Assembly: GCA_051453625.1 (NCBI GenBank)
Contig: JBOZIK010000001.1
Span: forward strand, 80,587,844 to 80,651,843
Length of the DNA stretch: 64,000 nucleotides
From: Welwitschia mirabilis
Taxonomy: Eukaryota > Gnetophyta > Gnetopsida > Welwitschiales
Direction: 5' to 3'
Shown here in pieces: positions 36,111-47,214 of the stretch. The notes under the pieces were generated by a model. The model saw nothing but the letters and a program-made list of their open reading frames with translations. It was not told the DNA's origin and did no database searches. Both the position numbers and the translations under genes were made by a program. The number at the start of each line of letters is the position of its first letter. Within the stretch, counting starts at the first letter, position 1.

Positions 36111-37227
36111 TTTTAGCTTTACTAACTCCACAACAAGCATTCTGTATGGTGCTCTTAAGATTGATTCCACTTCTTATTTAAGAGTTATTTTAAAGTCTTA
36201 TGCTCTTTGGGAGGACATCTTGGTACTTAATCTAGAAAGACATCGAAATATTCCTATATTATTGAAATATCTGACATATTTGGCTTGCTCTAACTAGAGA
36301 TACAAAATTTAATAATTTCAAATGCTTGCCCGTGTCTGACTTTCCTTTTCATGTGCTTACTTCTAATTAGTTTTTTTAATACTAGTCTTGATAAAATTGG
36401 TAAATAGACTCTTTCCCCTTTTAAATCTAATACTGTAACCTTCTTATGGTAGAAACCTATCTGGGCTTTATTTTCTTGCAACTAGTTCATTCCTAGGATA
36501 ATATCAAAGTATCCTAATTTTAATACTAATAATTGTATTTTGAATTCATATCCATCAATATGTAATGTACATGTAGGTGTTTCTCCAATTATTTTGATTT
36601 GACTACCATCTAGAAGTTCTACTATCAATATATTAATCTTTTTAATTTATAAAAACATCTTTCTAGCTATCAAGTATGAAATGAAATAATTAAATGCACT
36701 TAGATCTAGTACAATTTCTTAAAAAAATTTAACAAAGCACTAAGGGTTTTAAAATTACTTTTGGTTCATTTCTTCCCTTAGAGACTAAGGCATACAACTT
36801 TCTAACATCTGTTGAATTTCCTTCTTACTTCTTTCTTTTAAGACAATCCCTGATATAGTTAGGTCCTTGATAAAGAAAACATCTCATGTTATTGAAATCA
36901 TTAGGTTGATTGTTTTTTGATGGTCTTGCAAATTTGTCTCTTTCTCTTGTTTATTGATTTTGCATTCTCCCTTCTAGTTGATGTGTTGGTCTTGTATTAA
37001 CTATGGTTATATTAACTCTACTTCTTCTTTTAATCACTATTGTATTTTAGTTAAAGGATCCTTTTCAAGAATGAATCCTTCTATTATCTTAAGGTAATAT
37101 TCTTTTTTCTCTAAGATTTTTATTCTTGATCGATGATTCTTCACTAATTCTGGCCTTCTCCAAGGATTTTGCAATGGTGTTTGGTTGAAATAGTTGGACT
37201 TATTTTTGAATTACTAGATGTGAACCA
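35712..37227 (-). repeat. Tandem duplication inside gypsy D, unit 1
   Basis: This 1.5 kb block (RT start, protease and gag C-part) occurs again as 37228-38921. The junction at 37222-37235 (caaccacaaattcatct) joins gag sequence (caaccataaat, 38920) to RT sequence (accataaattcatct, 35712) through shared accataaat. No N lies at the junction, unlike the gap-flanking duplicates elsewhere. Confidence 0.75.
36110..37220 (-). pseudogene. Gypsy D protease and gag C-part, duplicated copy 1
   Basis: The minus strand shows KGERVYLPILSRLVLKKLIR (RT/protease linker), the protease end with TPTCTLHIDGYEFKIQLLVL and GYFDIILGMN (about 36500-36590), and the region before it. Further right (36680-37200) is the zinc-knuckle and gag C-terminal part in poor condition. 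It lies within unit 1 of the tandem duplication. Confidence 0.65.
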
Positions 37228-38921
37228 ACCACAAATTCATCTAAATATGCTTAAAAGATGTTATTAATAATTGTCATAAATATAGCTAACGCATTGGTAA
37301 GTTCAAATGGAACTACTTAAAATTCATAATGGTCATACTTTGTACAAAATGATTTCTTGAAAATATCTTCTTGTTTAATTTTTAGTTAATGATATCCTAA
37401 TTTGAGATTAATATTTGAGAAAAACTTAGCAAAATTTAATTTATTGAATAAATATTCTATTCTAGATCTATATAACATTCTACGATCCACACGTAGCCTC
37501 AATTCTCTATCTATCTTTTTTACAAATAGTACTAGTGTGTCCCATGGTTAAATACTAGGCTTGATTAATTCTTTTTTCAATAGTGCCATTAGTANNNNNN
37601 NNNNNNNNNNNNNNNNNNNNNNNNNNNNNNNNNNNNNNNNNNNNNNNNNNNNNNNNNNNNNNNNNNNNNNNNNNNNNNNNNNNNNNNNNNNNNNACAAGT
37701 AGCCTCAATTCTCTGTCTTTCGTTTTTACAAATAGTACTAGTGTGTCCCATGGTTAAATACTAGGCTTAATTAATCCTTTTTCCAATAGTACCATTAGTA
37801 GATTTTTTATCTCTACTAACTCCACAGTAGCCATTCTATATGGTGATTTTAAAGTTGGTTCTGCTTCTTATTAAAGTATTATTTCAAAGTCTTTTACTCT
37901 TTTAGGAGGACATCTGGGTAATTAATTTGGAANNNNNNNNNNNNNNNNNNNNNNNNNNNNNNNNNNNNNNNNNNNNNNNNNNNNNNNNNNNNNNNNNNNN
38001 NNNNNNNNNNNNNNNNNNNNNNNNNNNNNNNNNNNNNNNNNNNNNNNNNNNNNNNNCCTAATTAGTTTTTCTTGTACTAGTCTTGATAAACTTAGTAAAC
38101 ATACTCTTTTCCCTTTTAAATCTAATACTGTAATCTTCCTATGGTAGTAATCTATCTAAGCTTTATTTTCTTACAACCAGTTCATTCCTAGGATAATATC
38201 AAAATAGCCTAATTTTAATACTAACAATTGTATTTTGAATTCATGACCATCAATATGTAATGGACATATAGGTGTTTTTCCAATTATTTTAATTTGACTA
38301 CCATCTAGAAGTTCTGCTATCAACTTATCAACCTTCTTAATTTCTAAAAATATCTTTCTAGCTATCAAGTATAAAATAAAAGAATCAAATGCACTTAGAA
38401 CTACTAAGATTTCTCAAAACATTTAATAAAGTATTTTAAGTTTTTAAAATCACTTTTGATTCATTTCTTCACTTAGAGAATAAGGCATACAACTTTATAA
38501 CATCTATTATATTTCCTTCCTACTTTTTTCTTTTAGGCTAATCCCTAACATAATGAGGTCATTGAAAAAGAAAACATCTCATGTTCTTGAAATCATTATG
38601 TTGATTATTTCTTGATGGTCTTGTAGATCTACCTCTTTCTCTTGTTGTTTGATTCTACATTCTCCTTGTGATTGATGTGTTTCTCTAGTATTGACTGTAG
38701 CCATATTAACTCTATCTCTTCCTTTGATCACTCATTGATTTTAGTTAAAGGATTTCTTCCAAGGTTGCATCATTTTATTACCTTTAGGTAATTTTCTTTT
38801 TTCTATGAGATTTTTATTTTTGATCCATGATTCTTCACTAATTCTGACCTTCTTCAAGGCTTTTGAAATGATCTTTGATTGAAATAGTCTAACTTGATTT
38901 TGAACTGCTAGATGTAGATCA
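37228..38921 (-). repeat. Tandem duplication inside gypsy D, unit 2
   Basis: Second copy of the block 35712-37227, lengthened by a 100-N gap with a duplicate (37595-37694) and a 124-N gap (37933-38056). By eye it differs from unit 1 at roughly one base in ten, suggesting an old event. Confidence 0.7.
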
Positions 38922-39460
38922 ACCATAAATCTTTTAACCTTTACTTCTTTACTGTTTGCTAATTCAGGAATGTATCTCAAAATTTCTATAAACTTATTTT
39001 CATATTATGTGATTGTTATGAAACCTTATCTTAGAGTATAGAATTCATTGGCCTATGCATTGATGAAAAATTTTGAGATGTATCTACCTCTGAATCTTTT
39101 TTCAAGTTCTTCCCATGTTAATGATGTTGGAAATAATGATTGGAGACTTGTTTCATTTCATCATAATGCTACTCCTTCAACAAGTTAATGGGTTGCTAGT
39201 AATTCCTTTTTTTAAGTAGTAAAATTGAATAATTCCAACTTCCTTTGAATGGAAATTAGCCATGATTTTGCATCTCCTATGTTATCGACATGCTTAATGG
39301 TTAGAAGATTCACTCTTTTAAATTGCATAATTAATTTCCTAAGAGAATCGCCATCTTTCCTACCATTAGATCATTCATTAAGTTCATCCACTAAATAATT
39401 AACTACATTTACTAGTGTTGTAACTTCAGTTAATTGGTTTACTACTCTTTTTGAGGCCAT
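38057..39460 (-). pseudogene. gag: Gypsy D gag and protease, copy joined to the gag start
   Basis: On the minus strand Gag starts at 39460 (MASKRVVNQLTEVTTLVNVV) and continues KRVNLLTIKHVDNIGDAKSW, LTWEELEKRFRGRYIS, and KEVKVKRFMVDLHLAVQNQV (38980-38741), the capsid pattern of Tekay/Del Gag. A poor zinc knuckle lies near 38570. The protease follows at 38368-38171: SQIKIIGKTPICPLHIDGHE then GYFDIILGMNWL, where ILGM-[DN]-WL is the conserved protease end. The catalytic DSG-type site was not recognised. Confidence 0.8.
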
Positions 39461-39647
39461 GGTAATCTTGTGAAACACAACTATACATATCATAATACAA
39501 AATTTTAATATTAAAACTTAAACAATATCTAAGTTAAGTGGAATCACAATCTACAATTTAACAATAATTATGTCAAGTGAATTTATCAAATAGTTATGCA
39601 TAGTAAGGTTGCATAATTGCTAAGCCTTGTGAATTCGCAAAACCTAT

Positions 39648-39659
39648 GCTCTAATACTA
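39648..39659 (-). promoter_or_regulatory. Primer-binding site of gypsy D
   Basis: The minus strand reads TAGTATTAGAGC, the initiator tRNA-Met complement with two transitions, just inside the 5' LTR that starts at 39663. Confidence 0.8.
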
Positions 39660-39835
39660 AAATGTAATACCTGGATTTTAAGATAACTAAAATTTAGATG
39701 ACTATGAAATACTCATTATAATAATTAGCATCTTCTATGAAAATTCTCTTAAGCCAATATGTAAGACCCAATATTAAAATTTTATCTATAATACTATCTA
39801 AAATTTTCATGAAATATTATTATATTAGCTAAATA

Positions 39836-40881
39836 TGTGGGGATCAAGAACCCTAGAAAAAGAGGCATGTAAGGTTTATATTAGTTCAAGAAAGCTCCTA
39901 CTCCACTCTCGATGATTTAATTATTACTAGGCCTAATACAGATCTCTATTAATTCTTTTAGGTATTGTAGATTCATCTGTAACCCTTACACATGGACTTT
40001 TATAGGCTAAGCCTCAACCTTTTCAAATGGACTTTTATAGGCTAAGTCTCAACCTTCAGAAGATGTGGTAGTGAGCTTATCTTTGATTAGGAGTGTAATC
40101 CCAAGATAGTAATACAATGATAAATTACAAGTTTCAATCATTTAGTAAAAGGATCTACAACAATTTCTCTCTTAGCTATTTATAATGGAAGGCGTTTAGG
40201 GTTATTACAATTAAAAACATGCTTTCAATGATTATAAAATGGCTATATAATAGATATAAAATTTCCATTTTCATTCTGGCTAGTTGAATCCTCAAATGTA
40301 TAGTCAACCCCTCCTTGTAATGTGACTTAAATATGTTGTTAAGTANNNNNNNNNNNNNNNNNNNNNNNNNNNNNNNNNNNNNNNNNNNNNNNNNNNNNNN
40401 NNNNNNNNNNNNNNNNNNNNNNNNNNNNNNNNNNNNNNNNNNNTCCATTTTAGTTTTTGCATCAAGTCTTATTGACCTCTTAGGTGTCTAATCAATCCCT
40501 TGATGATTAGTTTAGGGATATTAGGTGAACAGTGCTCAAGTTTAGTCGACCTCTCATAGGTTCGATCAATCCCTTAGCAATTAGTTTAGGAGTACTAGTT
40601 CTTAATTAGTTTCATAGATCTAATCGACCCTCAGAAGTCTAAACGATCACTCTAAATTTAGTTTAATTCTAACAGTTCACTTTAGATGTAGTCAACCCAT
40701 AGAAAGTCTAGTTAATCCCTCAAGAGAATAATATAACTTGATAGGTTTTAGTTATTAAAATGTAACATTCATAGCTTTAGCTTCTAACCTGTAAGTGATC
40801 AATATTTTCTGCAAAAGATACACAAATTTCACTACATAAAAAACATTAATTTAACATTAATTAGCAATAAATAATCTAATA
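39836..40881 (-). repeat. 3' LTR of copia H
   Basis: Reverse-complement relative of the copia A LTRs: left end tgtggggatcaagaaccctag matches the A LTR end, and right end tctaata followed by atctccccctttga is the reverse of TATTAGA preceded by a polypurine tract (40882-40894). It carries the same GTCGACC-type repeats (for example gtcgacctctcat at 40537). A 98-N gap lies at 40346-40443. Confidence 0.85.
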
Positions 40882-41469
40882 ATCTCCCCCTTTGATATTA
40901 ATGGAAAACATTCCTTAGTTGTAAAATATTGAAATTTAGAAAACTTGCCCTCATGAAATGCCTAATAGTCTTTGTAAAAATATTAAAACTTTTGATACCA
41001 AATGTAGAAATTTTGATAATATTTAATTTGTGCTAAAATTCAAAGAAAATTTTAAATGCTATAAATATATAGGTTAAACAACATTTTAATCTTGAATATT
41101 CAATATATCAAAAATTTTAACTTCATATGGAAATTAGATTTGCACTAAAAATTTGAGATAATAAAAAGTGTAAACAACTAACTAATTCTCCCCATTTTAA
41201 CATTAATGACAAAGGAGAGAAAGGCATACAAGTAATAAGAACAAACATAAGCATAGAAAAAAGATCTGAACAGATTTCTTATCTTCCTCTTCTTTAACTT
41301 CCTTCTGCTCTGAGCATCTAGCTTCCTCTGAAGTACCTAAAGAACTGATAGGGTCTGAGCGACTAGGATTTCATGCTAGTCAATCAATGACATTTGGTTG
41401 ATTANNNNNNNNNNNNNNNNNNNNNNNNNNNNNNNNNNNNNNNNNNNNNNNNNNNNNNNNNNNNNNNNN
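40882..41469 (-). other. Copia H 3' untranslated region
   Basis: Noncoding stretch between the polypurine tract and the RNase H remnant, homologous to 7700-8326 of copia A. Near 41330-41405 it has a degenerate copy of the A 3' segment (ctgatagggtctgag, gtcaatcaatgacatttgg). A 65-N gap lies at 41405-41469. Confidence 0.65.
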
Positions 41470-41840
41470 TCTAAGATAAAGAAAAGTATCAAAATTCAAG
41501 GGTTTGAAAAAAAATATCTATTAGTTGTTGATCTATATTCCCAAAGTTCATAGTAATGTTTTCTTTTTCTACATGATCTCATAAAAAGTAATGCCTTAGT
41601 TTAATAGTTTTGGTTATTTAGTACTAAACATGATTTTTAGATATGTTTATAGCACTGGTGTTGTCACAAAAGATAGGAATTTGTTTGAAATTTACACCAA
41701 AATGCTTTACCATTTCTTTCATCCATAAAAGATGAGCATAATAACTACTTGCTGCAATATATTCTGCTTTCATAGTTGAAGGAGAGATTGAATTTTATTT
41801 CTTACTTGCCCATCCCACTAAGCATGAACCTAACAAAATA
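41470..41840 (-). pseudogene. pol: Copia H RNase H fragment
   Basis: On the minus strand it reads LSGMGK/LVGWASKK, STMKAEYIAASSYYAHLLWM, KEMVKHFGVNFKQIPIFCDN and TSAINISKN, followed by IKLRHYFL.DHVEKENITMN. This is the C-terminal half of copia RNase H, better kept than that of copia A. It is cut at its N-terminal side by the junction with D. Confidence 0.85.
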
Positions 41841-43085
41841 TTCCTATGTCTATATATTTTCGTATACTTAGTTATAATCTAAATCTAAAATTTTTATGTT
41901 CAACAAGCATAAGTTTATCAATGAATAATTAAATTTAATTTAAATTTAAATATAATATATGAGTGAAATTATGACTAAGTAGTTATAGCTTACAAACCCA
42001 AGTCAATAAACCTTAGCTAAAGAACAAGCTCAATTCATATGTAGACTTGAGTATTTCTATGGGTTATCAAGACATTGGTCAAAAAAGCTAGGCATATATT
42101 TCATGTATAAAAATATAATTTATTCTTTTGCTTGAAGTCAAACCCCATAATCTTGCTCTTAAGACCCTTATGTCTTGACCACTACACAAATTCTAAATTA
42201 GTTGAAAAGAATAGACCTCCTATATACTAAATAATGATTGCTCCTAAGTGCATTTTAAGTAATAAAAAAGTCATACAAGTATTCATAACTACTCATAACT
42301 GAAACAACATCTTAAAAAGTTGGATCTTCACTTTTCCTTCCATAACGTTGTTGTCATCGATGGTGAAATCAACAAATGTAATCTTCTTCAAGCTATAATC
42401 ATAGTGTAGTAATAGCATCCAATTAGTGCTAAAATGATGTGATGATATGTGGCACCTAAACACATTTTCTACTTGATGTTATGATTTTGAATAAAAGAGT
42501 TTATATTTTTTTTTTAAAGCATAGTCTAAGATTTTATGAAGATGAAAAATTAAATAACCATTTTAAAGCTCCATAGATATATTCTTTTTTGATGTGACTT
42601 GAGCACCTACTCACTAAGCTAAGCAATAATGAATCATTACATAGGGTTTAAGGATTGATAAAAAGGTGGATGCACTACTTCCGATACTAATATGCACACG
42701 TAAAACAATAGGAAACACCATCATAATGAAACTTAGAGAGGGAATTTCTATGAATGGATTAAAACAACCATTAAAAATAGGGCAAAATTTCCATTTTTGT
42801 GCTAGAGATGCACCAAAATAAAATTCTCATTAAGGGAATAAAACAGATATGAGGGAAAAAGGGCAGTGCTTCTGCGGATGATGATTTTAAAGGAGGAGGA
42901 TGCCCTTCTCTTCATAACTTATGGCATAATATATGGCAGCTGTAAGGATTTTCACAACAAGTTGAGTGTAGATCTATGAAATTTGCTTTGCAACAAAGAC
43001 ATCATGGTAGCAAAAAGTGCAAAAAGGCTATTGTGAAATGCCTCAAGGATTGTAGGAGAGAAACAAGCAGGTAGCAATTGTAGAA
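41841..43085 (-). other. Gypsy D right LTR, segment matching 16211-24135
   Basis: Noncoding LTR sequence aligning first with 16204-16546 and then with 23118-24135, which proves that those two separated stretches were once adjacent and that copia B lies between them. Most CpG sites of the left copy are TG or CA here. Confidence 0.8.
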
Positions 43086-43492
43086 GAGAAATCAGTCACA
43101 TCTACTATTACATATTCAAAGCTATAGCCAAAATTATAATGATTCAATTTGAAAAAGTATTCTTGATACCACAATTGCTAAAATTTAAAGATTTAATAAA
43201 TAACTATAGATTTCATTTTAAGATAAATTATTAACATAAACTGAAAAAGATAGTCTCTTCTTTTCTTTATCCTCCTCAACATCAGACTCTAGTTTTACCA
43301 CTTATTTTACACAAGAAATATGAAGTAAGAACTGTGGCAATTTTAAGGTAACAAGTATCAAGATTTGATAAGGTAATAATCAAGAAATAACAAACATATC
43401 AAGAATTTCAAACGATTCTCATGGAAATGATATGAGAAAGTAACTAGTTTTTCAATAATTTTTTATTATAATATTTTTTTTTTCAATTTTCT

Positions 43493-43712
43493 CCATTGCC
43501 TCATTTGGCAATCTGTGGAATTCACTATCTCTCTTGGTGATTTGTGGATTTCTCATGACATATTCTCTTACTTCACTATCTCATTTGGTAGTATATAGAG
43601 TCCACTACCTCATTTGGTAATATGTGGTACAATTAATCAATCCCACTACCTCATTTGAAAATCTATGAGTGCTTACTTTCCACCACCTCATTTAGCAATC
43701 TATGGTAAAATC
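43493..43712. repeat. Minisatellite in gypsy D LTR (right copy)
   Basis: Six or seven copies of a CACTACCTCATTTGGTAAT-type unit, each followed by tatgtgg or tctgtgg, spaced 30-45 bases. A near copy lies at 44390-44610 after the 100-N gap. Confidence 0.7.
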
Positions 43713-45552
43713 ATTCCATGATATTTTAAGAATCCAAGATATCAAAGGAAGCATGAGCAAGATGTACTATCAAATGAAGAACCTTAACANNNNNNNNNNN
43801 NNNNNNNNNNNNNNNNNNNNNNNNNNNNNNNNNNNNNNNNNNNNNNNNNNNNNNNNNNNNNNNNNNNNNNNNNNNNNNNNNNNNNNNNNGATATTGTGCA
43901 ATGCCTCAAGAATTGTAGGAGAGAAACAAGCAGGCAACAATTATAGAAGAGAAATCAGTCACATCTACTATTACATATTCAAAGATATAGCCAAAATTAT
44001 AATGATTCAATCTGAAAAAGTATTCTTGAGACCACAATTGCTAAAATTTCAAGATTTAATAAAGAACTACAGATTTCATTTTGAGATAAATTATCAACAT
44101 AAACTAAAAAAGATAGTCTCTTCTTTTCTTTGTCCTCCTCAACATCCGACTCTAGTTTTACCACCTGTTTTACACAAGAAATATGAAGTAAGAACTATGA
44201 AAATTTTATAGCTTATAGTATAGTCTAGGAAAGGCAATTTTAAGGTAATAAGTCTCAAGATTTGATAAGGTAAGAATCAAGAAATAACAAACATATTAAG
44301 AATTTCAAAGGATAATCTCATGGAAATGATATGAGAAAGTAACTAGTTTTTAAATAATTTTTTATCATAATTTTTTTTTCAATTTTCTTCATTGCCTCAT
44401 TTGGCAATCTATGGGATTCACTGCCTCTCTTGATGATTTGTGGATCTCTCATTATATATTCTCTTACTTCACTACCTCATTTGGTAGTCTATGGAGTCCA
44501 CTACCTTATTTGGTGATATGTGGTATAATCAATCAATCCCACTACCTCATTTGACAATCTGTGAGTGCTCACTTTCCACCACCTCATTTAGTAATCTGTG
44601 GGAAAATCATTTCATGATATTTTAAGAATCCAAGATATCAAAGAAAGCATAAGCAAGATGTACTATCAAATTAAGAACCTTAATAAGAATAGAATTTCAT
44701 GAAGATTTTTCAAGAGAAGGTAGTAAAATATAGGATTTAAAATTAAGAATGCATCTTTTGAATACTAATAATACACTTATCTAACAACTTTACATTGTTT
44801 TCAATAAAATGTATAAAATAGAAATGCATATAGAGATGCATACAAGAAAAGGATCAATTAAGGATATAAGAATTAAATGGGAATCATACCCCTTTAATGT
44901 TTGAAGAATTTAAGGCTCTTTCAAAATTCTAAAGCTCCAAGGATTCTAAGATCCAAGTTTCAGTTTGATAAAATTTGATCACAAAAATCTTTCTCAAAGA
45001 TATGAAAATATAAGAAGAATAGAAACCTATTTATAACAAGAGGATGTAGGATGTGAAAAGTCACCATTGTGAGAGAGAGTGGTAAAGGTGAAAAAAATGG
45101 TGGAAGTGGTAGAGGTAATGGAAGTGGTAAAGTGGAAGTGATGAAGGTTTCCTAACATCTCAGCATTACTTGCATAGTCATTAGATGCTTAATATATCAA
45201 ATAATATTGTTTTTCATTAAAACAAAGAATTAAAATAACCATCACATAATAATATTTTTTTCAAATAAAATAAAGGATGGTACAATAATTTCATTAGGAT
45301 AAATAATATTAAAGCAATCCATTAATTTACCCACTATCAAAACCACTAAGTTTACCATTCAAGATCATAATTACTAAGGATTACAAGAATGAAATAATAT
45401 TATAGCTAATATAATATGAATAAAATTTTAAGCAAAAAATTTTCTAGAATATAAATATAATAACTACATTAGCTTATAGACTTTATAATAATAAAATTAT
45501 TTTAATTTAGTTTTTAAGCTAACATTTGGACCTTAAAAGTATGAGCATGACA

Positions 45553-46088
45553 TTCTATAAGAATATTGTTAAATCTTGAAGCATAAGATTCTCTTATTTC
45601 TCTTTTGATAGCATGAAAATTATTTTTAGAAATATAAACTAAGGAATATTTTATTGTATAACTTCTAGATGTTAGTAAAATTACAACACTTAGTAAAACT
45701 CCTTTATATCATCTCAAAATTTAGAAATTATAATTTTTAATTATAAGTATTAATTTTAGAGCTAGGATATTTTGACATCATTTTAGACATGAATTAGCTA
45801 TATAAGTATAAAGATCAAGTAGATTTCTATTTAAGAAGGATTACTATAGTAGGGATCATAGGTAACAGAATTATGTTGCCTATTGAATTTAATCCTATTT
45901 TAGAAAGATTAATAAATAAAAAAAAGTAGAAGAAGGAAGTTAAGAAAATTAAGGTATCTAGAGTAGTTAAATTTATATTTTCTATTTAATCTTAACCAAT
46001 AATTTTAAAAATTTTAGTGGTAAAAAGGTATATTGATTTGATTCCTAGAGAATTGTCAAGTTCTCCTCCAAGTAGATACTTTAGTGTG
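45553..46088. other. Unassigned sequence after a gypsy D LTR end
   Basis: AT-rich, with no protein resemblance found. It follows an LTR end (gagcatgaca, 45552) but has no polypurine tract, so it is not the inside of a D-type element. It is not copia E sequence either, which is what flanks the true end at 47214. Confidence 0.4.
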
Positions 46089-46443
46089 CCATACTACTAA
46101 TGCAGGCTTCTTGGATGCAAACATCATCAATCAGATTACTATGAGGTATCACACTACTGATACCATGATGACATCATAATACTTGGAGCTATATATGGCA
46201 CCATAATACTAATGCAAGCTTTCGAGATGTTGACATCATTAACTACAATATTATAGGATGCCATACTATTGATATCATGCTAACGTAATTAGACTTGAAA
46301 CTGTATAAGATGTCACACTACTAATGTAGGCTTTTTAGATGTTAATATTATTAATCATATTACTATATGAATTCAAACTACTGATTTCATGCTAACATCA
46401 TTAGAATTGAAATTGTAGAGAAGGCTAAACTACTGATGTAGAC
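46089..46443. repeat. Tandem repeat of about 110 bases made of two related halves
   Basis: At least three units follow one another until the gap at 46444. Each has a half with ccatactactaatgcaggct and gatgttgacatcattaa, and a half with cacactactgataccatg and tgacatcattag..ttgaaactgta. The halves share a cTACTgAT core and acATCAtTa, so the 110-base unit appears to be a doubled unit of about 55 bases. Confidence 0.75.
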
Positions 46444-46543
46444 NNNNNNNNNNNNNNNNNNNNNNNNNNNNNNNNNNNNNNNNNNNNNNNNNNNNNNNNN
46501 NNNNNNNNNNNNNNNNNNNNNNNNNNNNNNNNNNNNNNNNNNN

Positions 46544-47214
46544 TACAAGAAAAGGATCAATTAAGGACGTAATAATTAAATGGGAACCATACCCCTTTAA
46601 TGTTTGAAGAATTTAATACTCTTTCAAAATTCTAAAGCTCCAAGGCTTCTAAGCTCCAAGTTTGAGTTTGACAAAATTTGATCACAAAAACCTTTCTCAA
46701 AGATATGAAAATATGAGAAGAATAAAAACCTATTTATAATAAGAGGATGTAGGATGTGAAAAGGCACCATTGTGAGAGAGAGTGTTAAAGGTGGAAAAAA
46801 TGGTGGAAGTGGTAGAGGTGATGGAAGTGATAAAGTGGAAGTCATGGAGGTTTCATAACATCTCAACATTACTTGCATAGTCATTAGGTGCTTAATATAT
46901 CAAATAATATTGTTTTTTATTAAAATAAAGAATTAAAAGAACCATCACATAATAATATTTTTTCAAATAAAATAAAGGATGGTATAATAATTTCATAAGG
47001 AAAAATAATATTAATGCAATCCATTAATTTATTCACTATCAAAACCACTCACTTTACCATTTAAGATCATAATTACTAAGGATTATAAGAATGAAATAAT
47101 ATTATAGCTGATAGAACATAAATATAATAACTACATTATCTTATAGATTCTGTAATGATAAAATTAATTTAATTTCTAGGATAACCTTTGAACCTTAAAA
47201 TTATGGGCATGACA
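46544..47214 (-). repeat. True outer end of gypsy D's 5' LTR
   Basis: It repeats 44841-45552 after a 100-N gap (tacaagaaaaggatcaatta at the start) and ends tgaca at 47214, followed by tgcct, the TSD matching 16050-16054. Confidence 0.8.

Larger units (their letters stand above)
39836..41840 (-). mobile_element. Copia H: one-LTR fragment of the copia A family
   Basis: On the minus strand it has part of RNase H, a polypurine tract and one LTR ending in CCCCACA; there is no 5' LTR and nothing upstream of RNase H. It interrupts D's right LTR exactly where the left LTR reads gctaaatattcctatg (16196-16211). aaata stands on both sides (39831-39835, 41836-41840). The right aaata also matches copia RNase H sequence, so a deletion down to the TSD through microhomology would explain the shape. 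Confidence 0.8.
16055..47214 (-). mobile_element. Gypsy D: Tekay/Del-like chromovirus with very long LTRs
   Basis: This minus-strand element contains three other insertions (B, C, H). The internal region is 33236-39662, with gag, protease, RT, RNase H, integrase and a chromodomain-like end. LTRs are at the left (16055-33235 minus B and C, about 4.5 kb) and the right (39663-47214 minus H). The TSD is tgcct at 16050-16054 and 47215-47219. Joining these flanks restores copia E's protease as WYINSEC-SRHMMGDK without a shift, strong proof of both ends. Integrase (RLTKSAHF-like, VRLHGV), RT (VVFIEDFLVY, KCEFWL.., LGHVISEEGI) and long LTRs fit Tekay/Del. All genes are broken. Confidence 0.88.
39663..47214 (-). 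repeat. 5' LTR of gypsy D, interrupted by H
   Basis: It starts TGTAATACC and runs to 39835, resumes after H at 41841, and ends gggcatgaca at 47214 next to the TSD tgcct. The block 43031-43789 recurs at 43890-44690 across a 100-N gap. The LTR end also occurs at 45552 with an unrelated flank, before a second 100-N gap. Compared with the left LTR, about 1.2 kb is missing at 43082 (gcaattgtagaagag), with att shared at the break. Confidence 0.8.
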
